A stretch of 64,000 bases of DNA from Rutstroemia sp. NJR-2017a BVV2. Its lineage: Eukaryota > Ascomycota > Leotiomycetes > Helotiales > Rutstroemiaceae. Made by a program: the position numbers and the translations under genes. Below, piece by piece: positions 11,920 through 21,927 of this stretch. Position 1 is the first letter of the stretch. Every line of letters begins with the position of its first letter. The stretch is taken from contig NJPS01000033.1 in the NCBI GenBank assembly GCA_002946415.1, forward strand, positions 930,001 through 994,000. Direction: 5' to 3'. The notes below the pieces were generated by a model. It did not search any database and had not been told where the DNA came from. It was given only the letters and a program-made list of their open reading frames with translations.

Positions 11920-12647
11920 ATGCCACGCGAAGATATCGAGTTCCAAACTCACGACAACGTGACTTTTCGCGGTTGGTTATACAGACCTGCGAGCGTTTCG
12001 GAAGACCAAAAGCACCAGTCATAATCATGTCTGCTGGCTGGGCGAGTCTCAAAGAAATGAGTATCGACCAGTCTGCTGAGGAATTTGTTGCAAAGCTTCC
12101 TGTTGCTGCTCTTGTCTACGATCATCGAAGCTGGGGCTCCAGTGATACAGCTGTAGGTCAACCGAAGCGTGAGATAATTCCATCGATCCAGCTGTCTGAT
12201 ATGCGAGATACAATCACCTATGCACAAAGACTTCCAAATATTGATGCAACCAAGGTTGCCCTTTGGGGAAGCTTCTATAGTAGAGGTCATGTTCTGCAAG
12301 TCACAGCCATCGACAAGCGCGTAAAAGCCGTTATCAACCAGGTAAGCTTCCTGGATTGAAAAAGAAGGTTCAGAATTAAACTCTCTTCTAAGGCGCCTAT
12401 GGTCAGCGGCTGGGAAACCCTCCTTCGTCTTGTTCGCTCCGATCTAATTCCTGGTATTAATACTATGTTCACGGGCGACCGCCTCCCCAGAGCCGCAGGA
12501 CAAGCTTCAACAACAGTTCCTGTATCCAATCAGAATCCTCTGGTCCCTTCTTCCCTACCAAGTGCCGAAGCCTTCGCGTTCTACTCTGAGTGGGAATCAA
12601 AGCTCGAGGGGAGGTGGAAGAATCTGATATCTAATCGCTATTTATAA
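11920..12647 (+). pseudogene. alpha/beta hydrolase (dienelactone-hydrolase-like), frameshifted and truncated
   Basis: The start ATG at 11,920 gives MPREDIEFQTHDNVTFRGW, then meets TAA at 12,022. A one-base change in phase at about 12,006-12,011 moves to the frame that continues the fold: APVIIMSAGWASLKEMS, VAALVYDHRSWGSSD, KVALWGSFYSRGHVL. An intron at 12,342-12,392 (GTAAGC..CTAAG) restores NQ/APMVSGWETLLRL, and the product stops at 12,645-12,647 after SEWESKLEGRWKNL. Relatives continue for roughly 80 more residues, where the last catalytic residue would lie. The nucleophile region reads GSFYSRGH where a second Gly is usual. Together the frameshift, lost C-terminus and altered active site argue for a dead gene; a sequencing error could explain the frameshift alone. 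Confidence 0.8.
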
Positions 12648-12901
12648 TCGAGGTGCAGTATGGGCGGTCTTGGCGCGCCTTTTGGTGACATGACTCACTG
12701 TATGCTTTCTTGATATATTGCGGTAAATGCTCTCCATCAGCATAAACATCTGAAGTTCGTCTTATTTCAACCCAGCAATCCACAAGTCAATTATTTACAT
12801 CCCTCTGGCTTGAAGTCCCGTACAGCTCTGGAATATTCATCATTTTACTGTCGAAAGATCCGGGTAAGTGTGCTATTGGAGGAATCACAAAGCTGCTTCA
12901 A

Positions 12902-15181
12902 ATGTCTTCATTTCGGAGGCAGCCCGTTTTCAACAAACACATTTTACATCACCAGCAGATCCAAAAACCCTCGAAGGATATCCATGAGTTTCACAAGAAG
13001 CTTCCGGGGTACAAACCAACCCCCCTCTGGTCATTGGACAATATCGCTGCCGAACTCGGCATCAAGCATATATTTCTCAAAGATGAAAGTGAAAGAGTAG
13101 GCCTACCGTCGTTCAAAATTCTGGGAGCATCATGGGGTACATTCATCGCAGTTGCATCAAAACTTCAGCTCCCTCACACCATATCCCTCGATGACTTGGC
13201 AGCATCTGCAAAGACTGCATCTATAACACTTTTTGCAGCGACAGATGGCAATCATGGTCGTGCTGTCGCATATATGGCCAGAATACTCGCTGTCCCGTGT
13301 TATATCTACGTTCCCAAGGCTCTTGATACTGGCACTCGATCTTTCATCTCCGAAGAGGGCGCAAACATCGTCGAGTCATCAACATACGACATTGCCGTTC
13401 AGGAGGCGGCTGAGGCTGCAAAAAGGGAAGAAGGGGCCATTTTGATCCAGGACACTGCGTTCAATGGCTATGAAAAGATTCCAGAGCAGATCGTTCAAGG
13501 ATATTCCACCATGCTGATGGAAATTGAAAATCAACTCCACAACAAGTGTGGTCAAGTCGATTTGGTGATTTGTCCAGTGGGGGTAGGATCTCTGGCTAAA
13601 GCTGTGGTTGAAAATTTCAAAGCTCAAACTTTTCCTCCAAAAGTTGTTTCCGTGGAACCGGACACTGCTGCATGTCTGTACCAGAGTCTACGCCAAGGTC
13701 ACGCAGTTGATATTCGAACGTCTGACACCATTATGAATGGCATGAACTGCGGCACATTATCAAGTATTTCATGGCCTAGCCTTCACGATAACGTAGACAT
13801 TAGCTTATCCATTTCCGACCATGAAGCGCATCTAGCTGTGCAAGATCTGAAGAAACAAAACATCTCCTCTGGTCCATGCGGCGCTGCAGGCCTGGCAGCT
13901 TTACGGTTACTTGCTAAAGAATTCCGTGAGCAGTCTGGCCTCACCGAGAACTCGACGGTCGTACTTATTAACACCGAAGCTTCCCGGACCTACCCAGAGC
14001 CATGGGATGTCAGTGTCGATGATCCAGTGGTTCTTACCCAAATTCTTACCCGCATTGAATCAACTAATCCCTCGTTGTCTGTTGCTGATGGCACAGGCGA
14101 GACTGCAATTGCCAACTATATTGAGGCATGGCTTCAGCATCGCGATATCGAAACACACCGCCTTGAAACTTCACCTGGTCGCCCTTCAATCGTAGGAGTT
14201 GCGCACGGCCTGAAAGACAAAAAGAGCTTGATGATTAATGGTCATATCGATACTGTCAGCTTATCCAATTATGGCTCAGACCCCATCGCGGGAAACTTGG
14301 AGCAACGAAACGGGCGAGATGTGGTTCTTGGCAGAGGATGTCTCGATATGAAAGCTGGTGTGGCAGCGGGAATGACTGCTCTGGCGCGGGCTAAACAACA
14401 AAGTTCCATTGGAACTGTCATCCTTGCCGCCGTTGCCGATGAGGAGGATTCTTCAAGGGGAACGCAGGATCTCATTGCTGCCGGCTGGCGAGCTGATGGA
14501 GCCATAGTCCCAGAGCCTACGAATCTTAGTATGGCTGTTGCGCATAAGGGTTTCGTATGGGTTGAGATTGAGATTCAAGGCTTTGCTGCCCACGGTTCCC
14601 GAGCAGATCTTGGCGTCGACGCAATTTTGCAAGCCGCGAAGTTTATCTTGGCTCTGCAAAGTTACGCAGAGACATTACCCGAGGACAATGTTTTAGGAAA
14701 AGGGACTATGCACTGCGGACAGATAAAGGGTGGTGATGAGCCATCGACATATCCAGCTGTATGTACCGTTGTTGTCGAGCTTCGTACCGTTTCTGGGCAG
14801 ACTTCGGAAGGTATTATCAAGGGTATCAGAGAAGTATTGGCGGGCCTTTCCAAGAGTGACAAGAGGTTCAACTACGCTGAGCCACGTCTCTTGCTTTCCA
14901 GAGCACCACACCGTTTGTCGCCAGAGCACCCCTTTGCCCTTGCTGCTATTGCTGCGGCAGAGAGCGTTGTAGGTAGGAAAATATCACCGGAAACATTTCC
15001 TGCATGGACAGATGCTGCTCTGCTAGGAGAATCAGGAACCCCAGCTGTGGTCTGGGGTCCCGCCGGCGAAGGATTACATGCAGAAGTCGAATACGTTGAC
15101 GTCGAGAGCATTAGACAGACGGAGGCGATGATGACGCTCCTGATCGAAGATTTTTGTAAACAAAGAATAGACTCAGATTAA
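12902..15181 (+). CDS. diaminopropionate ammonia-lyase-like / M20 deacylase-peptidase fusion
   Basis: One intronless 759-aa frame joins two enzymes. Residues about 1-370 are a fold-type-II PLP enzyme of the diaminopropionate ammonia-lyase / threonine-deaminase group: GYKPTPLWSLDN, IFLKDESERVGLPSFK with the PLP-lysine at Lys72, TTDGNHGR-type ATDGNHGRAVAY, and the phosphate-binding loop CPVGVGSLAKAV. Residues about 376-755 are an M20 metallopeptidase of the ArgE/DapE type: NGHIDTV (His448, Asp450), GRGCLDMKAG (Asp482), ADEED (Glu514/515), VPEPT (Glu538), FAAHGSRAD and GEGLHAEVE (His726) supply the metal ligands and catalytic residues. All key residues of both halves are present, with almost no linker. 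Inferred role: N-deacylation of an amino acid followed by beta-elimination to an oxoacid and ammonia, in the cytosol. The substrate is unknown. It is divergent from the P450 gene. Confidence 0.9.
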   Translation: MSSFRRQPVFNKHILHHQQIQKPSKDIHEFHKKLPGYKPTPLWSLDNIAAELGIKHIFLKDESERVGLPSFKILGASWGTFIAVASKLQLPHTISLDDLAASAKTASITLFAATDGNHGRAVAYMARILAVPCYIYVPKALDTGTRSFISEEGANIVESSTYDIAVQEAAEAAKREEGAILIQDTAFNGYEKIPEQIVQGYSTMLMEIENQLHNKCGQVDLVICPVGVGSLAKAVVENFKAQTFPPKVVSVEPDTAACLYQSLRQGHAVDIRTSDTIMNGMNCGTLSSISWPSLHDNVDISLSISDHEAHLAVQDLKKQNISSGPCGAAGLAALRLLAKEFREQSGLTENSTVVLINTEASRTYPEPWDVSVDDPVVLTQILTRIESTNPSLSVADGTGETAIANYIEAWLQHRDIETHRLETSPGRPSIVGVAHGLKDKKSLMINGHIDTVSLSNYGSDPIAGNLEQRNGRDVVLGRGCLDMKAGVAAGMTALARAKQQSSIGTVILAAVADEEDSSRGTQDLIAAGWRADGAIVPEPTNLSMAVAHKGFVWVEIEIQGFAAHGSRADLGVDAILQAAKFILALQSYAETLPEDNVLGKGTMHCGQIKGGDEPSTYPAVCTVVVELRTVSGQTSEGIIKGIREVLAGLSKSDKRFNYAEPRLLLSRAPHRLSPEHPFALAAIAAAESVVGRKISPETFPAWTDAALLGESGTPAVVWGPAGEGLHAEVEYVDVESIRQTEAMMTLLIEDFCKQRIDSD

Positions 15182-15939
15182 AATTAGATTTCATCATTTT
15201 CACTGTATAAACCCGCTGTAATTTAAATAAACGACCGTCGAAAATGAGGTAGGGTTATAACTCATAATACTAATAGATCCTCACAAGTCAGATCTCCATG
15301 GATGGTGTGTGCTGGTGGATTCGGCAACATGCTTCGTTTACGGGGTAATCCACAGAATTTACAGGGCGAAAATTAACACTTACTTTGGTATCTTGTATTC
15401 ATAACCCATCTCAAGTATGATCCCCTGTTCACGCTTTTCGAGTGAGCTAATAATTGATGCTAACGGGAGCATTGTATGACCAATCCATGTCCTGCTCCAA
15501 AACACAGAGATCATCTTCAACAAGGCTCAGAAGGTGAGCCTCCCTTCATCCGACCGGCACTTCATTTCACCTTTCATGATCCATCTATCATAGCCACCAC
15601 CATCTTATTCCTGCATCAATCGGAAGGATCCATTATCCGATGCATGGCATGGGATGATAAACCAGAAGAAGAACATACCCTCCAACACTCAATGTTTCAC
15701 TATTCTTTGAAGGTTCCGCTAAAGAATAACCTCTTCGAGTACGTGGCCGGTAACAAGCAAATCACATCACATTCAGTCTCAAATTGGGGAAAATGTTTAA
15801 TACCATCGTGATTCGTTCGTTAATTAATACAACAATTACCTTGCAAGGGAAACCTATGGTTAGTGTAATTACTTTGTCAAGTAGATAGTCCATGCTTGGA
15901 TAGAAACTCAGGTGAGTGAAGAAACCTATAGGTTAGATA
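15182..15939. other. intergenic region with a dispersed repeat
   Basis: Apart from dispersed repeat copy 2 (15,544-15,712), I see no supported feature. It holds the 3' UTR of the fusion gene and runs up to the ACAG-type array belonging to gene A. Confidence 0.45.
15544..15712 (+). repeat. dispersed intergenic repeat, copy 2
   Basis: Direct copy of 8,271-8,454, lacking the 15-bp internal duplication. It starts CTTCATCCG and ends ATTCTTTGAAG. The two copies bracket the P450, hydrolase and fusion genes. Confidence 0.8.
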
Positions 15940-16080
15940 CTGTGTTCAATTACGGAAGCTGTGCTCAGTTAGAAAGACCGTGGCCGGTTAGAAACAACCT
16001 GTGATCAGTTACAAACAATCTGTGCTCAAATGAAAAAGATCCTGTGTTCAGGAAGAAAAAGCTGTGCTCAGCAAATTACC
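15940..16080 (-). repeat. tandem array of CTGARCACAG-type units downstream of gene A
   Basis: Seven head-to-tail units of about 20 bp read on the plus strand as CTGTGCTCAGTTAGAAAGAC and variants (CTGTGTTCA, CTGTGATCA). Read in the orientation of gene A, the core is CTGAGCACAG or TGAACACAG. The array begins 67 bp after the gene A stop codon. The same core occurs after gene B and gene C. Confidence 0.75.
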
Positions 16081-16147
16081 CATCGCCCCATAAACACCAA
16101 AAATTTGAGAGAAGAGAAGAGAAGAGAAGGAGAAGAAGAGAGAGAAG

Positions 16148-17876
16148 TTAGGAGGTTTCACTCCTCTTTTTCTCGAGGAACTTTTTCTTTCCTTCCGCTT
16201 GCCTCTCCTCTCGTTTCTTGATTTCCTTGTTTTCGCGGGCCATTCGACGCTCATGTTGACGCTTGGCTTCGGCCAAATCTGCGAGGCTTTTGGCGGCGTC
16301 GGCTTCGGCTTTGGCGTCGGGCAGCCCGCCAGTTGGCTTGGCAATTGACTCTGGAAGCAGATCCTCAATATGCTCTTGATTTGGCTCGAGAGTTTCGACA
16401 AAGTTTCGAGGTGCGAGAGGTTGGAGCTTGTAGTTGGTGCTCTGTTGAACAAGTCGATGCACATCCTCAGTGTACACCGAGGCACCCAAACCCAGGGTGG
16501 TAACCTTGCGGTCCATCCAGGCTACCGTCTCGGGCTCCGTGGCATCTGTGAAGATGGCACCTTGGGCACCTTGGGCACGTTGATTGCTGCCGCTTGATTG
16601 AGATTGGGATTGAAGTTTAGGACCGCTTTGACCCGTGCGTTTAGCAGGGCCACGTGCCTTGAGCTTTGCAATGGCAGCGTCCCTACGTCTTTCGAACGCG
16701 TGGGCATTGACTAGCACCAGCGGTTTTGAATAATGGTGGTCGCGGGGCAACTCATTCCACTGTTGGTAGGCAATGCCCAAGGTTAGTGGTCCCGTTACCC
16801 CTGGTTGCGATGTTTCGCACCAGTATCGAAGGAATTGATTGAGCCAAGAGAAAACATTAAGTACCTCCTCGTCGGCGGCCTTGGTGATATCTCGAAATTC
16901 CACCCAAACATCGGTGGACTGCTCGAATCGTCGAAATCGAATTACGCAATGGTTATCGAATTCCTTCTCGATATTGATCTTGTGCACGTTCTTAGGCCCA
17001 GTAAGAGCGGGGTATGAGTTCGCCCATCTCGATACCATGCACATGTATGGTCGACCAGTTGAGGCATCCCAACCCAACTGGGGAGCGCCGCGGAAAGGAA
17101 CGTTGGGCTTGAAGTCTTCCTCGAAGCTTGCTCGAACGTCGATTGCCTCTTGTGTCCAATTTTGAGGATCTTCGACGAACATGCCTCGGGGGATCGAGAG
17201 TGGTTTCCTGGTAGCCACAGGGGGCTGCATCGAGGTTTGCTGGAGCTTTTTGGTGGCCTCCTCGAGCTCTCTTTGAAGTCGCGCCTTGTCCTCGGCAAGC
17301 CGTTCTCGCTCAGCTTGTGCTTCTGCTTGGGCTTGAGCCAGGGCTTGAGCTTGAAAATTTGCTTGAGGATCCAGTATTTGGGGTAGGGCTGGGGCTCGAG
17401 CAAATTGATTGGTGACTGGTGCAGCTGGTGCAAGTGCAGCTGGCGGAGCACTCGGTGTCATTGTCGAACTTGATGGCAATGCTATGCCAGATTGTTGAGC
17501 TTGCTGACCTTGCTGAGCTTGAGCAGCCTCGAGAAGATGTTGAGCTCGACTCAATCGCAATTCCGCGGTTGGTGGTATACCGGGGAACGGGAAATTGGGA
17601 TCACAATATCTCGAATTTGGCAAGAGGACTAGCATCGTTAGGACAAACTCACAACATAAATTCATCAAACTCACAATGGAATCGCCAATGTTGCTCATCG
17701 ATGAGAAATTGAGTGACGTCGGGGTGACGGGTTGCATGATCGGGATCAGCTTCCCGACGGGTTCGAAATGTTTTTTGAAGATAATCGAGATCGGCATTGG
17801 TTATGGGGCCCTCGCGGCTTTTGCCTTGATTGACCACCAAATTGCGAAGAGTTTCGAGGGTGGATTGATAAGGCAT
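16148..17876 (-). CDS. gene A: unrecognised coiled-coil protein
   Basis: Exons 17876-17675 and 17628-16148, joined by a 46-nt intron with a TCCTAAC branch site 8 nt before its AG; 560 aa. The N-terminal exon starts MPYQSTLETLRNLVVNQG. A long Ala/Gln-rich stretch (AQAQAEAQAERERLAEDK and on) should form a coiled coil around residues 195-240. A globular-looking block follows, with GWDASTGRPYMCMVSRWANS, STDVWVEFRDITKAADEE and SWLNQFLRYW. The C-terminus is very basic and helical (ERRMARENKEIKKREERQ). No signal peptide, membrane segment or known catalytic motif is visible. A decayed copy of the STDVWVEFRD block lies at 28,860-29,059, so this belongs to a repeated family. I do not recognise the function; the intact frame suggests it is or recently was expressed. 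Confidence 0.75.
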
Positions 17877-18508
17877 CTTTGGAATTATGTGGTTAGAAAG
17901 TGTGATTGAGGTATTGAGATTTTGTGGTAGAAATATACTTACTTTGCTGTGCCTTTTGCTTGATTGTGTGTGTGTGTGTGTGGTATGTGTGTTTGTTTGT
18001 TTGTTTGTATGTGTGTGTGTTTGTCTAAGGAAAGAAAGTTGAGGGGATCGCAAGAATTGCGACGACATTAACATCAAACTTTTAGCGAAGTGCGTGAATT
18101 TCTGCCCTAACTCACCGCAAACGATATATGAATGATGAATGTCGGCCCATCGGCATTCGGGAATTTACAGGATACTGCCCAGTTCATGGAGCTGTTATAT
18201 GACTTCTCAATATCTTATTTTCCCAGACCAAGCTTTTCGTTACGCACCTTGAGGAGAACTACGACCCAGAGGGCCAGAACATGGCGTACAGGGAACCAAC
18301 CAAGAGAGCTCATCTCGAGACACTCGTTGACCCGGTCATAATGTGCCAGAGCATTGGTATCAGCAAGACGCCCTCATAAACTTCCTCGCCTTGGTGGATT
18401 TGAAGAGGACAATATCACAGATCACAACATGCACGACTAGTATGGGCAGTATGAATGCAAATTTCATTGGGCGCTCCTAAGTGAGCACATAACGAGTAAA
18501 CAATCAGT
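17877..18508. other. intergenic region upstream of gene A
   Basis: It contains the gene A promoter, a GT-rich microsatellite and the 3' UTR of the GMC oxidoreductase gene. No other feature is supported. Confidence 0.45.
17964..18024. repeat. GT/GTTT microsatellite
   Basis: A run of TG dinucleotides passes into GTTT tetranucleotides and back to TG, about 90 bp upstream of the gene A start codon. Confidence 0.85.
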
Positions 18509-20551
18509 TCAGTGTCGAGCCTTGATGATGTCGGAAGCTTTCTCAGCAACAGCATACACTGTCAACTGCAAATGCGTTGCAGGAATCAATGGCATAATGG
18601 ACGCATCCACCACTGACAACCTCTTGGTTCCATAAACCAGAAGATCTGCTCCAACGCATCCGCCTTGTTTTTCCAACCCCAACGCACATGTCCCCGAAGG
18701 ATGGGCAATCGACGGCGTCACTAGTCCGTTATTGACCAACGTTGTGAAGATCTCATCATCCGACGTGGCGTTGACACCAGGGAGAGTTTCTTTCGGATCA
18801 TACGAGGCAAGTTGAGGTTGTTCGTAAAAGCCGCGAACATAAAGTACACATTCAGCAAGCAGAGTTGCATCTATGGCATTTGCGAAAGCGTTGAACTCGA
18901 CGATTGGTTGACCACTCGGATTCGTGGAATTCAACGTTACAGTGCCTCTTGATAAAGGCTTTTCAACTACACATGTACCTGCATAGAGTAATAAACATTA
19001 GTGAGATATCCGCGAGAATAACCAAAGAATAGACAGCATACCGGGCCCTGTTGTACCCAGAGTGATTTCTATCGCAGCCGCATCGGTTCTTCCGAAATGG
19101 TCAACAATTACATCTCGTTGGGCCAAGTAGCCCTTCAAAAGTGCTTCGTCCTTGTACACAGATGGCAGATAATCGCTGGGATTCTGGGACTGCACTCGTT
19201 TAATTATCTCTTGGCTCCTTGCAGAATAGTGCGAGAGCGGTAGGAATGCTGCTGGAGGAGATACTCCAACGCTGTAAGGACCCTATATGAAGTACAGGTT
19301 AGCGCCGGTATGGTAAATTATCCGTGATAGAACCGCTGGGGTAAATTACCGTGTGTTTTAGGACATATTCGTCCCACGCACTGGCATTATACGTGGTATT
19401 CGTCGTCAGCGTATTATCATTTGGGAAAGCAAGGTTTGTAACATTCCATCTGCCAGATCCAGCCGGGTGGTCTTGAAAGTTTGCACCAACAGCTGGTTTG
19501 TCTAACTTGACCTTAACTCCTGCAGCTTGCAGTATCTTTTTAGGGCCAATGCCACTAAGCTGCAATAACTTGGGCGTTGATATCGCGCCAGCTGCTAATA
19601 TAACCTCCCTGGACGCAGATACCCTGATTGTCTTGTTGTTTTTCAGGGAATTCACTCGCACTCCAGTTGCAGTAAGGTCCTTACTAAAAAGGATCTCTTC
19701 GACTAGGTGGCCTGTAACAAGCTGCAGGTTGGGCCTCCCGACCACTGGATCATAATAAGCAACACGTGCATGGGAGCGAGTTCCTTTGGCATAGTCGAGT
19801 GTTTGAGGCACCCAATAAAGCCCGATGGCATCGCCTGACTCGGGGGAACCAGAGGTTGCAATACCATACGCATTTGCTGCCAGAGTCTGGTTGCGGAGGT
19901 CGGGAAAGATGAGCGACGGAAAACTTATCTGTATCGGCCCGTCGCCGTATGCGGATGCATCGTTCTTGATGTTGAATTCTTTGGTGAGCTCAGCAGATGG
20001 CGGGGTGAAATTGGTGCTTTTCACAAAATATGGGTAAAGACCACTCCAACTCCAAGTATCGTTGCCTGCAATAATGCCCCAGCCGTCATAGTCTGCCTTT
20101 GAACCTCTGTCGGCAAACATGCCATTATGAAGGGAACCACCCCCAACCACGTCGGCCGCATACACGGTGAAGGATGCGTTTCTAAGGCTTCTAACTGGGG
20201 CAGAAGTGTAACCCCAATTCTTCACATTGTTTGGGAAGTATTGCATTCCAAGTCTCGGCACTAGTGTGAGGGAGCTGTTGTCTATAAGACCATGCTCAAT
20301 CACAAGAACAGTCTCTATACGAATTGATATTGTCAGTGGGACTTCACACCCGAACTCTCTCATCACTTACTTCTTGGGTCTTCCGATAGTCTGTTGGCGA
20401 CGACGAGACCGCTTGTTCCACCACCAACGATGATATAGTCATAGCTCTCTGCCAACGTTGGCTGATCTCGCAAATTAGCTGATGAAGCTACACGTCCGCA
20501 GCCGAAAAAAGTAAGACACCACAAAGACGATTTGAGGAGCATTTTCCCCAT
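18509..20551 (-). CDS. secreted GMC oxidoreductase (aryl-alcohol oxidase / choline dehydrogenase-like)
   Basis: FAD-dependent alcohol oxidase or dehydrogenase of the glucose-methanol-choline family. Minus-strand exons are 20551-20371, 20314-19350, 19282-19042 and 18978-18509, with introns of 56, 67 and 63 nt; 618 aa. The start [15 protein letters not shown] gives a signal peptide; an in-frame ATG 21 bp upstream is an alternative. The ADP-binding motif is [22 protein letters not shown] signature 1 is [16 protein letters not shown], and signature 2 is [18 protein letters not shown]. The catalytic His lies in [11 protein letters not shown], and the C-terminal flavin region is [19 protein letters not shown]. 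All landmarks are intact. Secreted relatives oxidise aromatic or sugar alcohols and make peroxide outside the cell. A 137-bp tandem duplication lies just upstream. Confidence 0.93.
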
Positions 20552-21927
20552 GATCAAGGATGATTGAAACAATGAAATTATTGTCGAGCTTCGGCAGATT
20601 TGCCCTCGACTTCGACCGTTAGGAAAGAGATATATATACCTTGTGTTCTCCGCAGCCCCGATTCACCCCGCAATATGCAAATGACAGTGGTTGCCCTATT
20701 CAGAAGCCGAGATGCATAGCGACATCCTTTATCCAAAGGCAAATGCATATAAGATGCGGGGCCTGACAGGTCCCCTTCGTGAACCTATCGCGGCATTGTC
20801 TCTTCAGTGCAGATGCAAGTGACAATGGCTGCCCTATTTAAAAGCTGAGACACCTAGCGACCTCCTTTATCCAAAGGCAAATGCATATAAGATGCGGGGC
20901 CTGACAGGTCCCCTTCATGAACCTATCACGGCATTTTCTCTTCGATACAGAAAACAGTATGCCGTAGCTGAGTGTTGTTGCCGAAATAAATTGTCCTATT
21001 GAGTCTGGGAGAATAAAATCATTCCCGAAGCGTTGTAATCAGCTACTTCTTTCCGCACGGGAGACACGCATAAGCCACCGTACACCATGCACCAAGCACG
21101 ACATCGGGTCTTTTTGTCTTCATGCAATCATGCACTCAATCATCAAGTCTTGGCATATGACTGACCGCTTTGTGTAACCTCCCCGCTCCTCCTTTTCACC
21201 GACACATATTGCAAGTTTACATATCCCCGATGATATAAGCGAATGGTCAAATGGCCGATATTCGCACGGAACGTGGCCATATGTAATTAGTCAAGATCGG
21301 ACGATTAATGAGGTTGGAAGGCATAAGAAAGGCATTAGGCCCATCAATGAGAAATCAGCCATCACCATCACAGCAACCCTGATCCAACCTTATGAGTGAG
21401 ATATAGGTTGCACGGTGGCGTGTCTGCTGAATAAGCAGGTAGAGTACAGGTAGACTACAGGTAGACTACACCTCAACCTCTATCCTCAACAATTTCTCTA
21501 CGTGATCAGGTATTACGGGAAGTCACCCCAACTATGGGTAATTGACGCTGCATTGTCATGAATAGCAGCACCACGCTTTTCATTGGGCTACATAATCTGT
21601 CGGTAGTCTGTCGGTGCGGGGTATCAAATTGTGAGATATAGGATGTAAGCCTGGCGCCAAGAGCAGTTCTCATTGCGAATGCGGATGAAAATTGCCACTC
21701 TGAGTAAGTAGACTGGTTTCGAATCATCAACTGGGAAAGAAGCTTGCATGAGTAAAATTGTAGTCAACGGTGCATAAAATTAGGGGCAGAACAATAGAGC
21801 GCAAGGGGCACTAAATCACTGCGGTCCCAGATTTCAGGCACCCAATAATTCCAACCCATCGTGCCGTAGATCTTTTCAGAACTTCAACCCCTCCAAGCTT
21901 CATATCTTGGGCCATGGAGCTGGAAAG
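20552..21927. promoter_or_regulatory. shared upstream region of GMC oxidoreductase and isoleucyl-tRNA synthetase genes
   Basis: The two genes are divergent. A TATA-like run (GATATATATACC, about 20,627-20,639) sits 80 bp upstream of the GMC start. The tandem 137-bp repeat follows at 20,677-20,945. Near 21,438-21,470 there are three copies of an 11-bp CAGGTAGACTA-type unit. The remaining DNA shows nothing I can name. Confidence 0.5.
20677..20945. repeat. two-copy tandem repeat, 137-bp period, upstream of the GMC gene
   Basis: Copy 1 begins at 20,677 and copy 2 at 20,814. Their cores (TTTATCCAAAGGCAAATGCA through GGCCTGACAGGTCCCCTTC) are identical, and nearly all differences elsewhere are C/T or G/A transitions. 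The array starts about 126 bp upstream of the GMC start codon. Confidence 0.88.

Noticed and set aside
8974..15181. A secondary-metabolite or catabolic gene cluster (P450, hydrolase, lyase-M20 fusion)
   Set aside because: There is no backbone synthase, transporter or regulator, and the hydrolase is dead. Proximity and the flanking repeats alone do not make a pathway.
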